Shown one piece after another: positions 8,636 through 16,370 of a stretch of 64,000 bases of DNA. A program made the translations under genes and the position numbers. Below the pieces are notes generated by a model that had not been told where the DNA came from, searched no databases, and worked only from the letters and a program-made list of their open reading frames with translations. This DNA comes from Spongiivirga citrea (GTDB taxonomy: Bacteria; Bacteroidota; Bacteroidia; Flavobacteriales; Flavobacteriaceae): NCBI RefSeq assembly GCF_010671565.1, contig NZ_JAABOQ010000009.1, forward strand, positions 1 through 64,000. The letters run 5' to 3'. Numbering within the stretch: the first letter of the stretch is position 1; each line of letters starts with the position of its first letter.

Positions 8636-9326
8636 CAACTAGTAAATCTTCGTTGCGTAAACGTAATAAAATTTGGGCTACAGCAACCGTATCTTTTTCG
8701 CAATATTCGATAATTCGATCTATGTCGTTTTCTTTATAATATACAGCGGCAACCTGGCTACCATCAATATCATCCTTAGGCGATGGAATTCCCAGAATGT
8801 TGGTCAACAATTTAAGTGATGTATAATGCTTGTAATCACCGAATTTCCACAAATCTAACGTATCTATATGCGGTACTTCCCATGGCTTTTTACCAAATAA
8901 ATTCAATTTATAAGGAATATCAATCTTATTAATGATCATTCGCCTAGCGATATATGGAAAATCGAATTCCTTACCATTATGCGCACATAACAAGTGTTGT
9001 GGCCTATTAAAATGCGTTTCTAGCAAATTTTTAAAAGCCTTAAGCAATTCTATTTCTTCTCCGTGAAATGAAGTAACTCTAAAGGTTCTGATGTCACCTC
9101 TAAACACGAAATACCCTACCGAAATACAGACGATCTTACCAAATTCAGCCCAAATTCCAGCGCGATCATAAAAGTCTTCAGGAAGAATTTCATCTTTACG
9201 TTGATAGGCCGTTTTAGCTGCAAATAGCTCTTGTTTCTCCTTTGAAAGTGAATTGAAATTCTCATTTTCAGGTACCGTTTCGATATCTAAAAATAGAATG
9301 TTGCCTAATTGAAGTTTATGAATCAT
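8613..9326 (-). CDS. Predicted 3'-5' exonuclease related to the DNA polymerase B exonuclease domain
   Basis: The 237-residue protein has the RNase H-like DEDD exonuclease fold. Motif I is FLDIETVP (residues 12-19), motif II lies in HNGKEFDFPYIARR (about 116-129), and motif III is YCEKDTVAV near residue 214, a DEDDy-type Tyr/Asp arrangement. Proteins of this type are annotated as predicted 3'-5' exonucleases similar to the PolB proofreading domain. They stand alone without a polymerase domain, and their cellular substrate is not well established. The gene overlaps the stop of the upstream hydrolase gene by four bases (ATGA) and the downstream TPM gene by more than 20 bases. The three are therefore read as one operon despite unrelated functions. 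Confidence 0.88.
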   Translation of the reverse strand: MIHKLQLGNILFLDIETVPENENFNSLSKEKQELFAAKTAYQRKDEILPEDFYDRAGIWAEFGKIVCISVGYFVFRGDIRTFRVTSFHGEEIELLKAFKNLLETHFNRPQHLLCAHNGKEFDFPYIARRMIINKIDIPYKLNLFGKKPWEVPHIDTLDLWKFGDYKHYTSLKLLTNILGIPSPKDDIDGSQVAAVYYKENDIDRIIEYCEKDTVAVAQILLRLRNEDLLVDDEIKKV

Positions 9327-10489
9327 AATCCCATCATTTTATAAGCTTCTTGCAAATACAAATCGGTGTCTTGAATACGTTCGCCATCGATATTTACTCG
9401 AGCTCGTTGATGACCTAGTCGTACAACAATAACATTATCATCAGGTACGACCATCACATATTGACCAAGAATACCCCGCATATAAAAAACATCTTTTCCT
9501 TGATGTTTTAAGAGCCAAAATCCGTAACCATAATCATTATCTTCTTTAAAACGGGGTTGAATACTTTTAACAACAAAACTGGAATCTAGCAATTGCTCTC
9601 CATTCCATTTTCCGAAGTCTTTATACAGCTTTCCGAAACGGGCAAAATCACGTGCATTCGATCCTATGCAACAATAGGTTTTTGCTAGGCGATTATCTTC
9701 ATCATCAACTTGCCACAATGCATCTTTTTCCATTCCCATGGGTTTCCAGAAAGACTCTGACAAATACTCAACCATTTTTTTGCCGGTTGCTTTTTCAATC
9801 ACCATTCCCAATAATTGTGTGCTTCCACTCTTATAACGAACTCGTTGACCTGGTTCTAAAACTACCTTTTGATTTAAGATTGTTTCACTTAAATCATCAT
9901 CATAATAAGCGCGTGCAGTTACCGAAAATGGACTGGTATAGTGCTCGACCCAATCTAATCCCGAAGCCATTGAAGAGAGGTCTCCAACGGTCATTTTTGC
10001 TGCTAAACCTTCACTATATTGAGGGAAAAAATCAGATACTGGCTGATCGAGGCTTTTAATATACCCGTCTTGAATTGCCTTACCCATCATTGCAGAAGTA
10101 ACACTTTTTGCCATTGAAAAGGAATTGCTAATACTACTTACTCCAAAACCATCATCATAACTTTCAAACCAAATACTGTCATTTTTTATGATAACAAATG
10201 CAACAGTTCCAAGGGCTTCGTTTGTTCCTTTTAGTCTTTTAGTAGCCTCAACTGTATTATAATCATTATGCATTGGCCAAGGCTGTGGATCATTTCCCAT
10301 TTGAATGGTGTCATTCTCAAAATAGGTGTAATCATCTATAAAAGCAGAATCATGTCCCGTAGCATAAACAATACGAGCTCCTCGCAGCACATAGTCATAG
10401 TCAAGGACGTATAAGCCGATTACAAATAATACGATAAGGATTAATAGGAATTGAAAAATCCGTTTTAGGATCTTGAGAAATAATTTCAT
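9323..10489 (-). CDS. Serine hydrolase of the beta-lactamase class C / esterase family, membrane-anchored
   Basis: The 388-residue protein starts with a positively charged stretch and one hydrophobic segment (residues 10-29), so it is anchored with the catalytic domain in the periplasm. The nucleophile motif SxxK is SMAK at 125-128, the second motif has Tyr219 (YKSGS), and the third region contains RGILGQY. The order and spacing fit class C beta-lactamase-like esterases and peptidases rather than a true beta-lactamase; the substrate cannot be told. The gene heads an overlapping three-gene run with the exonuclease and TPM genes. A perfect 14-bp inverted repeat begins four bases upstream of its ATG. 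Confidence 0.88.
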   Translation of the reverse strand: MKLFLKILKRIFQFLLILIVLFVIGLYVLDYDYVLRGARIVYATGHDSAFIDDYTYFENDTIQMGNDPQPWPMHNDYNTVEATKRLKGTNEALGTVAFVIIKNDSIWFESYDDGFGVSSISNSFSMAKSVTSAMMGKAIQDGYIKSLDQPVSDFFPQYSEGLAAKMTVGDLSSMASGLDWVEHYTSPFSVTARAYYDDDLSETILNQKVVLEPGQRVRYKSGSTQLLGMVIEKATGKKMVEYLSESFWKPMGMEKDALWQVDDEDNRLAKTYCCIGSNARDFARFGKLYKDFGKWNGEQLLDSSFVVKSIQPRFKEDNDYGYGFWLLKHQGKDVFYMRGILGQYVMVVPDDNVIVVRLGHQRARVNIDGERIQDTDLYLQEAYKMMGL

Positions 10490-10493
10490 CGAA

Positions 10494-10533
10494 ATAGCGA
10501 ATTATGGTATTAAATATAGCCATAATTCGCTAT
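10494..10533. promoter_or_regulatory. Perfect 14-bp inverted repeat just upstream of the hydrolase start
   Basis: ATAGCGAATTATGG (10494-10507) is repeated exactly inverted at 10520-10533, with a 12-base centre. On the minus strand the centre reads CTATATTTAATA, which contains TATATTTA, one base from the TAnnTTTG promoter element. The dyad ends four bases before the ATG at 10489. It may be an operator around a promoter, or a hairpin occluding the start. It has no T-tract, so a terminator is less likely. Confidence 0.6.
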
Positions 10534-10656
10534 TGTTTTGTTCTTAAAAATAATCAATTCAATTTTATCCGAATGATATAGGTCTCCACTGCCTGGACGT
10601 TTAATTTAGGTGGGTGCTCGCCCAGACATCACAGCACTTAAGTAGGTATTAAAGAT

Positions 10657-11688
10657 CTACTTCTTGAACTTCAACACCTCAGACCGTCCTTTTTTGAAAA
10701 TCTTATTACTGTTGTGTGTTCCTTTTCGAAGTGCTTTCTGTTCTTCATAGGGTAAGGCGTGAATTTCCTTACATTCATCCGAGCAACAGTTATTCATCTG
10801 CATCGCACAATTTTCACATTGAATAAACAATAAATGACAGGCTTCGTTGGCACAATTTACATGGGTATCACAAGCCTCTCCACATTGATGGCAATTGGAA
10901 ATAATATCCTCTGAAATTTTTTCCGCTCGGCGATGATCAAACACAAAATTCTTACCTAAAAACTTATTCTCTAGCTCTTTTTCATTCACCTGACGGGTGT
11001 ATTCAATAATACCACCTTCTAGCTGATACACATTTTTAAAGCCTTTGTGCCTGTAGTACGCACTTGCTTTTTCGCAGCGAATTCCACCAGTACAATACAT
11101 CACTAGTTTTTTGTCTTCCTTATGTTCTGCTAACTGCTCTTCAATAATATCTAGTGAATCGCGAAACGTATCAACATCAGGAGTAACTGCATTTTTAAAA
11201 TGCCCTATTTCACTTTCATAGTGGTTACGCATATCGACCAACACAGTATCTTCGTCTTCGATAAGTTCATTAAAGGTTTCGGCATCAACATGTATTCCTT
11301 TGTTGGTAACATCAAACGTTTCATCATTTAATCCGTCGGCAACAATCTTATGTCTAACCTTTACTTTCAATTTTAAAAAAGACATATCATCCTGTTCCAC
11401 CGCAATATTTAGTCGAACGTTTTCTAGAAATGATATACTGTCTAAATGCGTTTTGAAATCAGTAAAATTCTCCGCAGGGACCGATAACTGTGCATTAATT
11501 CCCTCATGGGCGACATAAATTCTGCCCAATACTTCAAGTTCATCCCAAGCAATGAAAAGATGGTTGCGTAATACCTGTGGATTACCAATATTGGCGTATT
11601 GATAAAAGGAGAGTGTTAGCCGTTGTTTACCAGCCTCTTTTATAAGTGCAGCTCTCTCCTTAGCGCTTAATTTATTGTACAGTTGCAT
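10657..11688 (-). CDS. trhO: Oxygen-dependent tRNA uridine(34) hydroxylase, rhodanese family
   Basis: The 343-residue protein matches TrhO (YceA), which hydroxylates uridine 34 of tRNA anticodons as a step to 5-methoxyuridine or 5-carboxymethoxyuridine. An N-terminal acylphosphatase-like part (about 1-115, with HEGINAQLS) is followed by a rhodanese domain whose active loop CTGGIRC has the catalytic Cys199 and a second Cys205. The tail (about 266-306) has a cluster of Cys and His (CHQCGEAC to CCSDEC), seen in many members and probably binding zinc. The length fits the family. It appears to be a single-gene unit with its own promoter near 11734. Confidence 0.93.
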   Translation of the reverse strand: MQLYNKLSAKERAALIKEAGKQRLTLSFYQYANIGNPQVLRNHLFIAWDELEVLGRIYVAHEGINAQLSVPAENFTDFKTHLDSISFLENVRLNIAVEQDDMSFLKLKVKVRHKIVADGLNDETFDVTNKGIHVDAETFNELIEDEDTVLVDMRNHYESEIGHFKNAVTPDVDTFRDSLDIIEEQLAEHKEDKKLVMYCTGGIRCEKASAYYRHKGFKNVYQLEGGIIEYTRQVNEKELENKFLGKNFVFDHRRAEKISEDIISNCHQCGEACDTHVNCANEACHLLFIQCENCAMQMNNCCSDECKEIHALPYEEQKALRKGTHNSNKIFKKGRSEVLKFKK

Positions 11689-11733
11689 GCTATACTAACG
11701 TTTTAAGAGTTAAAGAAATAATTGAAATGTGGG

Positions 11734-11741
11734 CAAAGGTA
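11734..11741 (-). promoter_or_regulatory. Promoter -7 element for trhO
   Basis: On the minus strand TACCTTTG is a perfect TAnnTTTG, about 45 bases before the trhO ATG. No exact TTG is present at the expected -33 distance. Confidence 0.5.
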
Positions 11742-11762
11742 AGTTATTTGTTCGAACGACAT

Positions 11763-11857
11763 GCAAGGTTTTTAGAACCTTGTAGGTCTCATTTTGAAGA
11801 GATTGGTCTATGGGGAACCCTTCCACCCTTCGGGCAACTTCCCTTAAAAAGGGAAGG
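11763..11857. repeat. Pair of intergenic palindromes downstream of hemJ
   Basis: Two hairpins lie in the 236-base gap between hemJ and trhO. CAAGGTT/AACCTTG (11764-11782) is followed by TAGGTCT, and CTTCCCTT/AAGGGAAG (11838-11856) is preceded by CCCTTCGGGCAA. Neither has a strong T-tract. Both look like palindromic intergenic repeats that I remember from other flavobacterial genomes; a genome-wide count would decide. Confidence 0.45.
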
Positions 11858-11924
11858 AATTATATTACTTTTTAGTATTAAAATAAGAGAAGTCATACTT
11901 CTTAAATACAATTGATTATTAGTA

Positions 11925-12473
11925 CTAAGCCTCCGGATTCTTATCTCGGATTCTTTTATAAAGCTTAATCCCAAGCATCAATAAAACACCTAAAGCGATG
12001 ATTCCTACTACTCCATAAATCCAATTAAAGGCATTTTTTAAAGTGACCAAGAAAATCACTGCAAATAAGATAATCGTAGAGCCTTCATTCCATATCCTCA
12101 TAAAATTACTGCTATGTTCTACCTTGTTTTGCTGTAATTTTTTAAAAATAAAATGGCATTTAATATGATAGAGATAAAGTAGCACAACAAAGCCTAGTTT
12201 TACCTGCATCCAAGGTAAATAGAGAAGCGCTTGATTAAGATATAGCAAGACAAACGCAAAAAGACTACATAATACCAATGAAGGCCAGGTAATGATAAAC
12301 CAGAGGCGCTTGGTCATTAATGCTAATTGCTTAGATAAGATTTCTTTTTCAGGCGACGGTTTTTCCAATGCTTCTATATGATACATGAATAAGCGAGGAA
12401 TGTAAAATAGTCCCGCAAACCATGTTACCATGAAGATTATATGTAATGCTTTTATGTATTGGTATTCTACCAT
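11925..12473 (-). CDS. hemJ: Protoporphyrinogen IX oxidase HemJ-like membrane protein
   Basis: The 182-residue protein has four or five membrane segments and the family start KALHIIFMVTWFAGLFYIPR. The conserved His11 and Lys92 (WMQVKLGF) fit the residues known to be needed in HemJ, and RIWNE occurs near residue 126. HemJ oxidises protoporphyrinogen IX to protoporphyrin IX, the step before iron insertion; ferrochelatase is encoded at 21133 in the same window but not in the same operon. Databases also label such proteins CopD-family, so the enzyme call is likely rather than certain. A perfect TATATTTG ends only five bases before the ATG, suggesting a leaderless or nearly leaderless mRNA. Confidence 0.85.
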   Translation of the reverse strand: MVEYQYIKALHIIFMVTWFAGLFYIPRLFMYHIEALEKPSPEKEILSKQLALMTKRLWFIITWPSLVLCSLFAFVLLYLNQALLYLPWMQVKLGFVVLLYLYHIKCHFIFKKLQQNKVEHSSNFMRIWNEGSTIILFAVIFLVTLKNAFNWIYGVVGIIALGVLLMLGIKLYKRIRDKNPEA

Positions 12474-12478
12474 GAATG

Positions 12479-12510
12479 CAAATATAGATTGCGCTAGTTC
12501 TAAAACTAGC
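12479..12510 (-). promoter_or_regulatory. hemJ promoter element with upstream dyad
   Basis: On the minus strand TATATTTG (12486-12479) matches TAnnTTTG and stops five bases before the hemJ ATG. Just upstream, GCTAGTT/AACTAGC (12493-12499 and 12504-12510) forms a 7-bp dyad. The dyad may be an operator or the remnant terminator of the upstream gene; no T-tract follows it. Confidence 0.5.
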
Positions 12511-12521
12511 CCGATCTACCT

Positions 12522-15500
12522 TTATTCTTTAACAAAAAGATAATTTAATTGAAGTTTATTAAACTCTTGATTAAAGGAAGAAATGCCTTTACTGATTAAT
12601 TTATTGAATTTAGATAATTCTAAATTTATTTTTTGAGTCAGCTCTTTACTTACTATTATAGCTTGATCCGTTGGAGGAAAATCATCAAAATTAGCAAGGC
12701 TAGCAACAGCTCCAAGCTTGTTCGTTAAACGAATTGGGAAATTGAGCGGATCTTGACCACTTCTGTTTTTTGTTTGGTACAATGCTTTTTCTACCTCATC
12801 AAGTTCCTTTGTCATTTCCTTAGCTTTTTCAACCAAATCCTTAACCTTATCATTTTTTGCATATTGCTTGGTAAATGCCTCTAGCTGTTTCTTGACATTT
12901 CGCATTTTTTTGATCGATTTATGCGCTTTATCCACCGTTTCATTCACATTTGATACAAAATCGAACTGTTTTTTCATTCCTGCGAGGTCGGTTTCAGCTC
13001 GTGGATCTGCCAAAATCTCAAAATTCTGAGATTCTTCTTTTCCATTTACAGATAAAGTAACCTTATAATTTCCGGGTACTGCTCTGGGGCCATTTAAATT
13101 AGCTCCCCACATAATCATCCCTTTTAAACGCTCAGCACCTTCATAACGCATATTCCAAACGTGTGTATTGCCCCCTTTTTCAAGATCTGGAATCATCTTC
13201 TTTTTGTCCTTATTACTAAAGGTATTTATGGTGTCGCCTTTACTGTCAAAATAAGTTAGTTTGACCGTATCCTTTTTCTTGTCGTAATTTTTTAAGTAAA
13301 AATGAGTGACAACTCCACCTGGATGATTCGTGCCTGCTGTTTTAGATTCACGGCCGCCGCCGCCCTTTGTACGGTAGCTATTTTTTGGTTTAAACAAGAT
13401 AGCTGATTTTGATTTATCACTATTGTTCAATTGATACAATACTGTTAGATCATCAAGAATCCAAACGCTGCGACCTTGGGTTGCTACCACAAGATTATTA
13501 TCTTTTACGATTAGGTCCGTAATAGGCACAATTGGTAAATTCATTTGGAACGGCTCCCAACTCAATCCATCATTAAATGAAATGTACATGCCGGTTTCTG
13601 TTCCCGCATATAATAATCCCTTACGTGTAGGATCCGCCCGTAGAACTCGTGTAAAATGCTCCGGGTTGATTCCGTTAGTAATTTTAGTCCAAGTTTTACC
13701 GTAATCAGTAGTCTTGTATAAGTATGGTTTGAAATCTCCAGTTTTGTACAACGTTCCCGCAACATAGCAGGTGCCAGCGTCGTAAGGCGATGGCTCGATA
13801 CTGTTAATCATTAACCACTTTGGCGCTCCCGAAGGGGTTACATTTTCCCAATTCTTTCCACCATCCTTAGTAATATGAATCAATCCATCATCACTACCAA
13901 CCCATAAAAGTCCTTCTTGCAGCGGACTTTCATTTGCAGCAAAAATGGTACAGTAATACTCAACACCCGTATTATCTTGGGTGATTGGCCCTCCTGATGA
14001 TTTTAGTTTTTCAGGATCATTTCTAGTCAGATCAGGACTAATAATTTCCCAACTTTGGCCTTCATTTTCCGTTACATGAACATGCTGAGAAAAGGTATAC
14101 AGTTTATTCGGGTTATGTTTCGAAAAGATAATCGGGAAATTCCACTGAAAACGATACTTCATACCCTCAGCACCATAACCCATAGGGTTATCTGGCCACA
14201 CATTAATCGCCCTAGTAGTTCCTGTTTTGTGATTTTTTCTAGTTAAAAATCCGCCATAACTTCCGCCATAAACAATGTCATTATTTTCAGGGTCTACGGC
14301 AATGTGGGCAGATTCTCCACCTGCTGTTGACTCCCAATCATCCTCATCAATGCTAAAGCCATCACTACGGTGTTTTATTCTGATGGTAGAATTATCTTGT
14401 TGTGCCACATAGATGCGATATGGGAATGAATTATCGGTGGTCACCCGATAAAATTGAGCCGTTGGTTGGTTGTGATAGGTGCTCCAAGTCTCGCCGCCAT
14501 CATACGTTATTTGTGCGCCTCCATCATCTCCAATGATCATCCGCTTCGGGTTTTCAGGAGCGATCCACAAATCATGATGGTCACCATGAGGTGCTCTTGC
14601 ACTCGTAAAGTTTTTACCTCCATCAGTCGATTTGTGATAGCTTACGTTTACTACATATACAATATTTTCATCCTGAGTGTCAGCATAGATTCTTGTATAA
14701 TACCATGCTCGTTGTCTAAGCGCTCGACTACTATTAATGTTGCTCCATGTCTTTCCGCCGTCTTCTGATCTATAAACACCTCCTTTTTTCTCATTTTCAA
14801 CAATTGCCCAAACGCGTTCCGAATTTACTGGTGATACAGTTACACCAATAATCCCATTGATACCTTCAGCAAAACCCTCATTATTTGAAATCTCTTCCCA
14901 GGTTTCACCGCTATCTGTGCTTTTCCATAAAGCCGAGCCATCACCACCACTACTTAAACTATATGGGGTTCGTTGTGCTCGCCAAGTCGACGCATACAAT
15001 ATTCTTGGGTTATTTGGGTCAAATGTCAGATCAACCGCTCCAGCTAAATCATTTACAAAAAGTGTTTTTCTCCAAGTCTTTCCACCATCGGTACTTTTAT
15101 AAACCCCGCGATCTTGAGTTGGTTTATATATATTTCCTAGCACTGCAGCATAAACGACATCTGAATTTGTAGGATGCACTGCAATTCTCGGAACATGACG
15201 GCTGTTTTTAAGCCCCATTGATTTCCAAGTTTTCCCAGCATCTTCTGTTTTCCAAATCCCATAACCGGATGACACATTACCACGAAGTGTTTTTTCACCT
15301 CCGCCGACATAGATAACATTATGGTCACTTGGTGCTACTTCTACCGCACCGATACTTCCACCGAAAAAGCCATCAGAAATATTGCCCCATGTACGACCAC
15401 CGTCCTCTGTTTTCCAGACACCGCCTCCAGTAGCACCAAAATAAAATAGGTTGGGCTTACCAGGAACTCCCGTTACCGCAGCCGATCTACCTCCGCGAAA

Positions 15501-15653
15501 TGGTCCGACCAATCGATATTCCATTGAGCTATAAAGCTCTTGTGGAAATTGAACTGTTGTTTGTTTTTTTGATTTTTTTCTTCGTTGTGCATTACTATCA
15601 GATGGAATAGCAAACATAAGCAGCGAGAGCGCTGCAACAAGGATGGTGCGCAT
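12522..15653 (-). CDS. Exported sortilin/BNR-repeat (VPS10-like) beta-propeller protein
   Basis: The 1043-residue protein has a signal peptide (to about SNAQ, residue 23) and opens with RLVGPFRGGRSAAV, a start typical of the large glycosyl-hydrolase-like or sortilin-domain exported proteins common in Bacteroidota. At least ten Asp-box motifs of the form SxDGGxTW are spread over residues 70-650 (for example KTEDGGRTW, KSTDGGKTW, RSEDGGKTW, KTTDYGKTW), indicating one or more propellers. A beta-sandwich part with VNGKEESQNFEILADPR follows around 840-880. A Lys-rich helical C-terminal region follows that. No type IX sorting domain is visible at the end. The substrate or partner is unknown; despite database labels, glycosidase activity is not shown by any motif here. 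Confidence 0.85.
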   Translation of the reverse strand: MRTILVAALSLLMFAIPSDSNAQRRKKSKKQTTVQFPQELYSSMEYRLVGPFRGGRSAAVTGVPGKPNLFYFGATGGGVWKTEDGGRTWGNISDGFFGGSIGAVEVAPSDHNVIYVGGGEKTLRGNVSSGYGIWKTEDAGKTWKSMGLKNSRHVPRIAVHPTNSDVVYAAVLGNIYKPTQDRGVYKSTDGGKTWRKTLFVNDLAGAVDLTFDPNNPRILYASTWRAQRTPYSLSSGGDGSALWKSTDSGETWEEISNNEGFAEGINGIIGVTVSPVNSERVWAIVENEKKGGVYRSEDGGKTWSNINSSRALRQRAWYYTRIYADTQDENIVYVVNVSYHKSTDGGKNFTSARAPHGDHHDLWIAPENPKRMIIGDDGGAQITYDGGETWSTYHNQPTAQFYRVTTDNSFPYRIYVAQQDNSTIRIKHRSDGFSIDEDDWESTAGGESAHIAVDPENNDIVYGGSYGGFLTRKNHKTGTTRAINVWPDNPMGYGAEGMKYRFQWNFPIIFSKHNPNKLYTFSQHVHVTENEGQSWEIISPDLTRNDPEKLKSSGGPITQDNTGVEYYCTIFAANESPLQEGLLWVGSDDGLIHITKDGGKNWENVTPSGAPKWLMINSIEPSPYDAGTCYVAGTLYKTGDFKPYLYKTTDYGKTWTKITNGINPEHFTRVLRADPTRKGLLYAGTETGMYISFNDGLSWEPFQMNLPIVPITDLIVKDNNLVVATQGRSVWILDDLTVLYQLNNSDKSKSAILFKPKNSYRTKGGGGRESKTAGTNHPGGVVTHFYLKNYDKKKDTVKLTYFDSKGDTINTFSNKDKKKMIPDLEKGGNTHVWNMRYEGAERLKGMIMWGANLNGPRAVPGNYKVTLSVNGKEESQNFEILADPRAETDLAGMKKQFDFVSNVNETVDKAHKSIKKMRNVKKQLEAFTKQYAKNDKVKDLVEKAKEMTKELDEVEKALYQTKNRSGQDPLNFPIRLTNKLGAVASLANFDDFPPTDQAIIVSKELTQKINLELSKFNKLISKGISSFNQEFNKLQLNYLFVKE

Positions 15654-15988
15654 TGTGTGTGTTTTTGGTTGAATTAGTCAAAATAAATCGAATTTTAAAA
15701 ATACGGAGAATTCAAATAATATACTATTGGCTTAATTCTTGAAGCTAATAATTAAGGCAGTTCATTTGAATGGGCTAACTTTTTCAAAAAAGCTTAAAAT
15801 TGATCAAAAAAGCTGAAAAATTGCTGCTTTTCTATATAAATACCCTAAAACACATCAAAAAAGCCTCGTATTCTATCACAACACTTTTAAGGTATTATAC
15901 TAAGTCGAAGGCAGAAAATTGAAATAATGACTATTTCTTTAGGACATCTTTAACTTTTATATCGTTTTAATTAAATAGATTTGCTTTC
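15654..15988. other. Divergent intergenic region upstream of the TonB receptor operon
   Basis: This 335-base region separates two divergent units. The decamer TCAAAAAAGC occurs three times on the plus strand (15784-15793, 15804-15813, 15855-15864). Around the second copy AAAAGCTG and CTGCTTTT nearly pair. At its right end TAGATTTG (15976-15983) matches TAnnTTTG. No coding potential was recognised. Confidence 0.55.
15976..15983 (+). promoter_or_regulatory. Promoter -7 element abutting the GTG start at 15989
   Basis: TAGATTTG is a perfect TAnnTTTG and ends five bases before the GTG chosen for the next gene. This is the same spacing as seen at hemJ and implies a leaderless transcript if the element is used. 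No TTG is seen at -33. Confidence 0.4.
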
Positions 15989-16294
15989 GTGAAAATAGAT
16001 AAGAAGAAAATATTGTTCTCTGCAGCGCTTTTTGCGCTTATGTTGGTAAAAGTATCAGCCTTTCATGTCTATGCTCATGATGATGCATCAAAAGCATCGA
16101 TTGAAAATTGTAATACCTGTGACCTTGCAATTGAAAATCAGCAGGCTCAATTTGCGGAAATCGATTTGTTTGATGATGTAATTATTACCAATTTTGACTT
16201 TACTACCAAGGAAGATCATTTTATAGCAGTTGTTTTGATAGCTGAAAATGAACCTTCCTACTACTTTCAAAACCGACCACCACCAGCTCTTTAA
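15989..16294 (+). CDS. Small exported protein with CxxC motif, head of a TonB receptor operon
   Basis: The 101-residue protein starts at GTG 15989; the choice is supported by a complete signal peptide (KKKILFSAALFALMLVKVSAF), which later starts would lose. The mature part has His residues near its N-terminus (FHVYAHDD), then ENCNTCDLA with a CxxC, and ends in YYFQNRPPPAL. Small exported proteins with His/Cys metal-binding potential often precede metal-related TonB receptors or efflux systems in this family. A comparable one, ending GIFQPPKVA, heads the RND operon at 38663. I infer a metal-related accessory role; no named family is recognised. The gap to the receptor gene is 76 bases. Confidence 0.65.
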   Translation: MKIDKKKILFSAALFALMLVKVSAFHVYAHDDASKASIENCNTCDLAIENQQAQFAEIDLFDDVIITNFDFTTKEDHFIAVVLIAENEPSYYFQNRPPPAL

Positions 16295-16370
16295 TCTTTA
16301 ATTAGGTTATTCCATGAGCACTATAGATGTCTGCAAAAAAGGCATCTACCATCAATTTTAGGTCATTTTA

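Noticed and set aside
9652-10059. 135-codon plus-strand frame inside the serine hydrolase gene
   Set aside because: Antisense to a gene with SxxK and other catalytic motifs; the translation is rich in rare residue runs and has no recognisable family.
10640-10662. AAGTAG/CTACTT stem at the end of trhO as a terminator
   Set aside because: It overlaps the coding end, is short, and no T-tract follows on the minus strand.
14454-14768. 104-codon plus-strand frame inside the BNR-repeat gene
   Set aside because: It lies antisense to a long, clearly coding frame with repeated Asp-boxes; its translation has no domain pattern.
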